Shown here piece after piece: positions 63,097 through 64,000 of a stretch of DNA of 64,000 nt; positions within the stretch are counted from its first letter, which is position 1; every line of letters starts with the position of its first letter. Made by a program: the position numbers and the translations under genes. The stretch comes from Flavisolibacter tropicus (GTDB taxonomy: Bacteria; Bacteroidota; Bacteroidia; Chitinophagales; Chitinophagaceae). The notes beneath the pieces are model-generated. The model searched no databases. It saw only the letters and a list, made by a program, of their open reading frames with translations, and was not told where the DNA came from. The DNA is taken from contig NZ_CP011390.1 of NCBI RefSeq assembly GCF_001644645.1, positions 1,860,001-1,924,000 on the forward strand. The letters are read 5' to 3'.

Positions 63097-63516
63097 TCAC
63101 AATTCATGATAATGCGCTTCATTAGGTATTTCTATCCAGCCATCTTCAGGCTGTTTAACGTTGGTTTGCCTGTAGAATTGATAATTGGCCAGTAGTCGGC
63201 ATTGCTGCGGATTTGAAGGAAGCACCTGCACTAAATACCTGTTTCCTACAATATTCCCCCCTAAAGTGATATGCTTACTACTTTGATACACTTGGCCTTT
63301 AAATTTAAACTGATAATAGACAATCTGGCCTCGGGTAGTCACTTCATACTTTGTAATGTACCCAACTACATAGACACCCTTTTGCTCAATAACGGCATCT
63401 TCTTTCTTCTGAAAAAAGCCTACAGCGATGACTATTAAAGCGGTAGCAACAACAATTAGAATTCGCCATTTATTGGCTCTTACAAATTGAAATACGTTAG
63501 CAGGTAGCTGGCTCAT
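63097..63516 (-). CDS. Small single-span membrane protein, unknown
   Basis: A 139-residue protein with a transmembrane segment at about 16-35 (ILIVVATALIVIAVGFF) and a beta-rich extracytoplasmic part VYVVGYITKYEVTTRGQIVYYQFKFKGQVYQSS, reminiscent of DUF3592-type membrane-anchored domains. No name given. Lies downstream of an unidentified fold at 63637-63749 on its 5' side. Confidence 0.65.
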   Translation of the reverse strand: MSQLPANVFQFVRANKWRILIVVATALIVIAVGFFQKKEDAVIEQKGVYVVGYITKYEVTTRGQIVYYQFKFKGQVYQSSKHITLGGNIVGNRYLVQVLPSNPQQCRLLANYQFYRQTNVKQPEDGWIEIPNEAHYHEL

Positions 63517-63636
63517 TAGAAGGTTCTCTGAAAATAAAGGTTGTTATTGTTGTTGTATAACTATCAAATATACGAACCACTTTCAGTTTATCACCTTTCT
63601 TAGAATTTAGTCTACCCGGCACATTTACAAGTAGTT

Positions 63637-63749
63637 GCAGGTGCGCATCCTTTGTTGCCAGAAGCTTGTTTCCTGCTTATCTTCTGCCCTCCGGCAACAA
63701 AGAAACGAACTTGGTTATGTTAAACAGGCAACCTGAAAAACGCACCTGC
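63637..63749. repeat. Nested inverted repeat
   Basis: Outer GCAGGTGCG (63637-63645) / CGCACCTGC (63741-63749), inner CTTTGTTGCC (63650-63659) / GGCAACAAAG (63693-63702). A two-stem fold of attC-like size in the gap upstream of the gene at 63097. Confidence 0.6.
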
Positions 63750-63860
63750 ATATCCTTATACACTGCCCATTTTATCCAGCATTGTTATCTTTGTAGCCCC
63801 TCTTAATTTTTCTTCTTTAAGCTTTTCTTCCTTCATTCTTTTACCCTTGTTTTGAACTTC

Positions 63861-63915
63861 TTCGGAGATTTCCGAAGGCGTCTCGAAGCAGTCCCGAACA
63901 AGCCTCGAAGGATCT
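63861..63915. repeat. Array of 11-bp CGAA units
   Basis: TTCGGAGATTT, CCGAAGGCGTC, TCGAAGCAGTC, CCGAACAAGCC, TCGAAGGATCT in exact 11-base register; same family as 43448-43535. The rest of 63517-64000 shows no gene. Confidence 0.75.
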
Positions 63916-64000
63916 CAAACCCAAATGATGCAATAAGCTCATTTTCAACCATGTATTACGTTTAGATATCCAACTTTCATTTCCTAAAGTGGGGGAAACG

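Overview
Organism. The window looks like chromosomal DNA of a Bacteroidota bacterium, most likely a soil or freshwater Chitinophagia relative (inferred; no 16S gene is present). Pointers are a TonB-dependent receptor with a carboxypeptidase-like plug extension, several outer-membrane barrels, PAS-rich histidine kinases paired with receiver-only proteins, secreted M28 peptidases, a histone H1-like/SWIB protein, promoter elements of the TTTG...TAnnTTTG type, moderate GC and wide intergenic spaces. No tRNA, rRNA, CRISPR array or prophage was recognised.

Layout. 1-1488: 3' part of aspS, with a repeat-derived in-frame insert. 1.7-15.7 kb: an accessory stretch of mostly short plus-strand genes (Sel1-repeat lipoprotein, YegP-like protein, lipoproteins, RRM RNA-binding protein, small membrane proteins) separated by about 150-bp inverted repeats of several families and interrupted by an IS110-family element; it ends with an M28 peptidase, an OMP-type TonB-dependent receptor and a TonB-like protein. 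15.7-20.9 kb: surface-glycan type cluster (methyltransferase and glycosyltransferase divergent from a paralogous glycosyltransferase and an MsbA-like ABC exporter). 21-35.7 kb: mainly core and metabolic genes (alpha/beta hydrolase, rarA, M28 peptidase, ElaA-like acetyltransferase, uvrA, ATP-grasp plus luciferase-like monooxygenase pair, OmpA lipoprotein, porin, PAP2 phosphatase). 36-41.7 kb: a signalling patch with four receiver-only proteins and a three-PAS hybrid-free histidine kinase. 42-53 kb: polysaccharide deacetylase, clan AA aspartic protease, H1/SWIB protein, SDR, CHAD, TerB-like, HtrA/DegP protease followed by an OmpR-type two-component system, and a VIT-family protein broken by a -1 frameshift. 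53.5-64 kb: DUF7477-like/TPR protein, large lipoprotein, secreted CHAT protease, beta-lactamase-fold hydrolase, three small hypothetical genes, and a complete IS1182-family element.

Main point of interest. In two places (4.2-9.5 kb, plus strand; 58.5-63.7 kb, minus strand) small genes are each followed by a 70-160 bp imperfect inverted repeat. Several of these folds end in a shared motif of the form CGTTA(T/G)C just before the next start codon. That is the layout of integron gene cassettes (an integrase-less cluster of attC-like sites), although the core sites do not match the classical consensus and no integrase is in view. Other notable structures are a four-arm palindromic repeat family with 18-bp perfect ends, arrays of an 11-bp CGAA/TTCG unit arranged as giant hairpins, a 51-bp near-perfect inverted repeat, and a repeat element that has entered the aspS reading frame.
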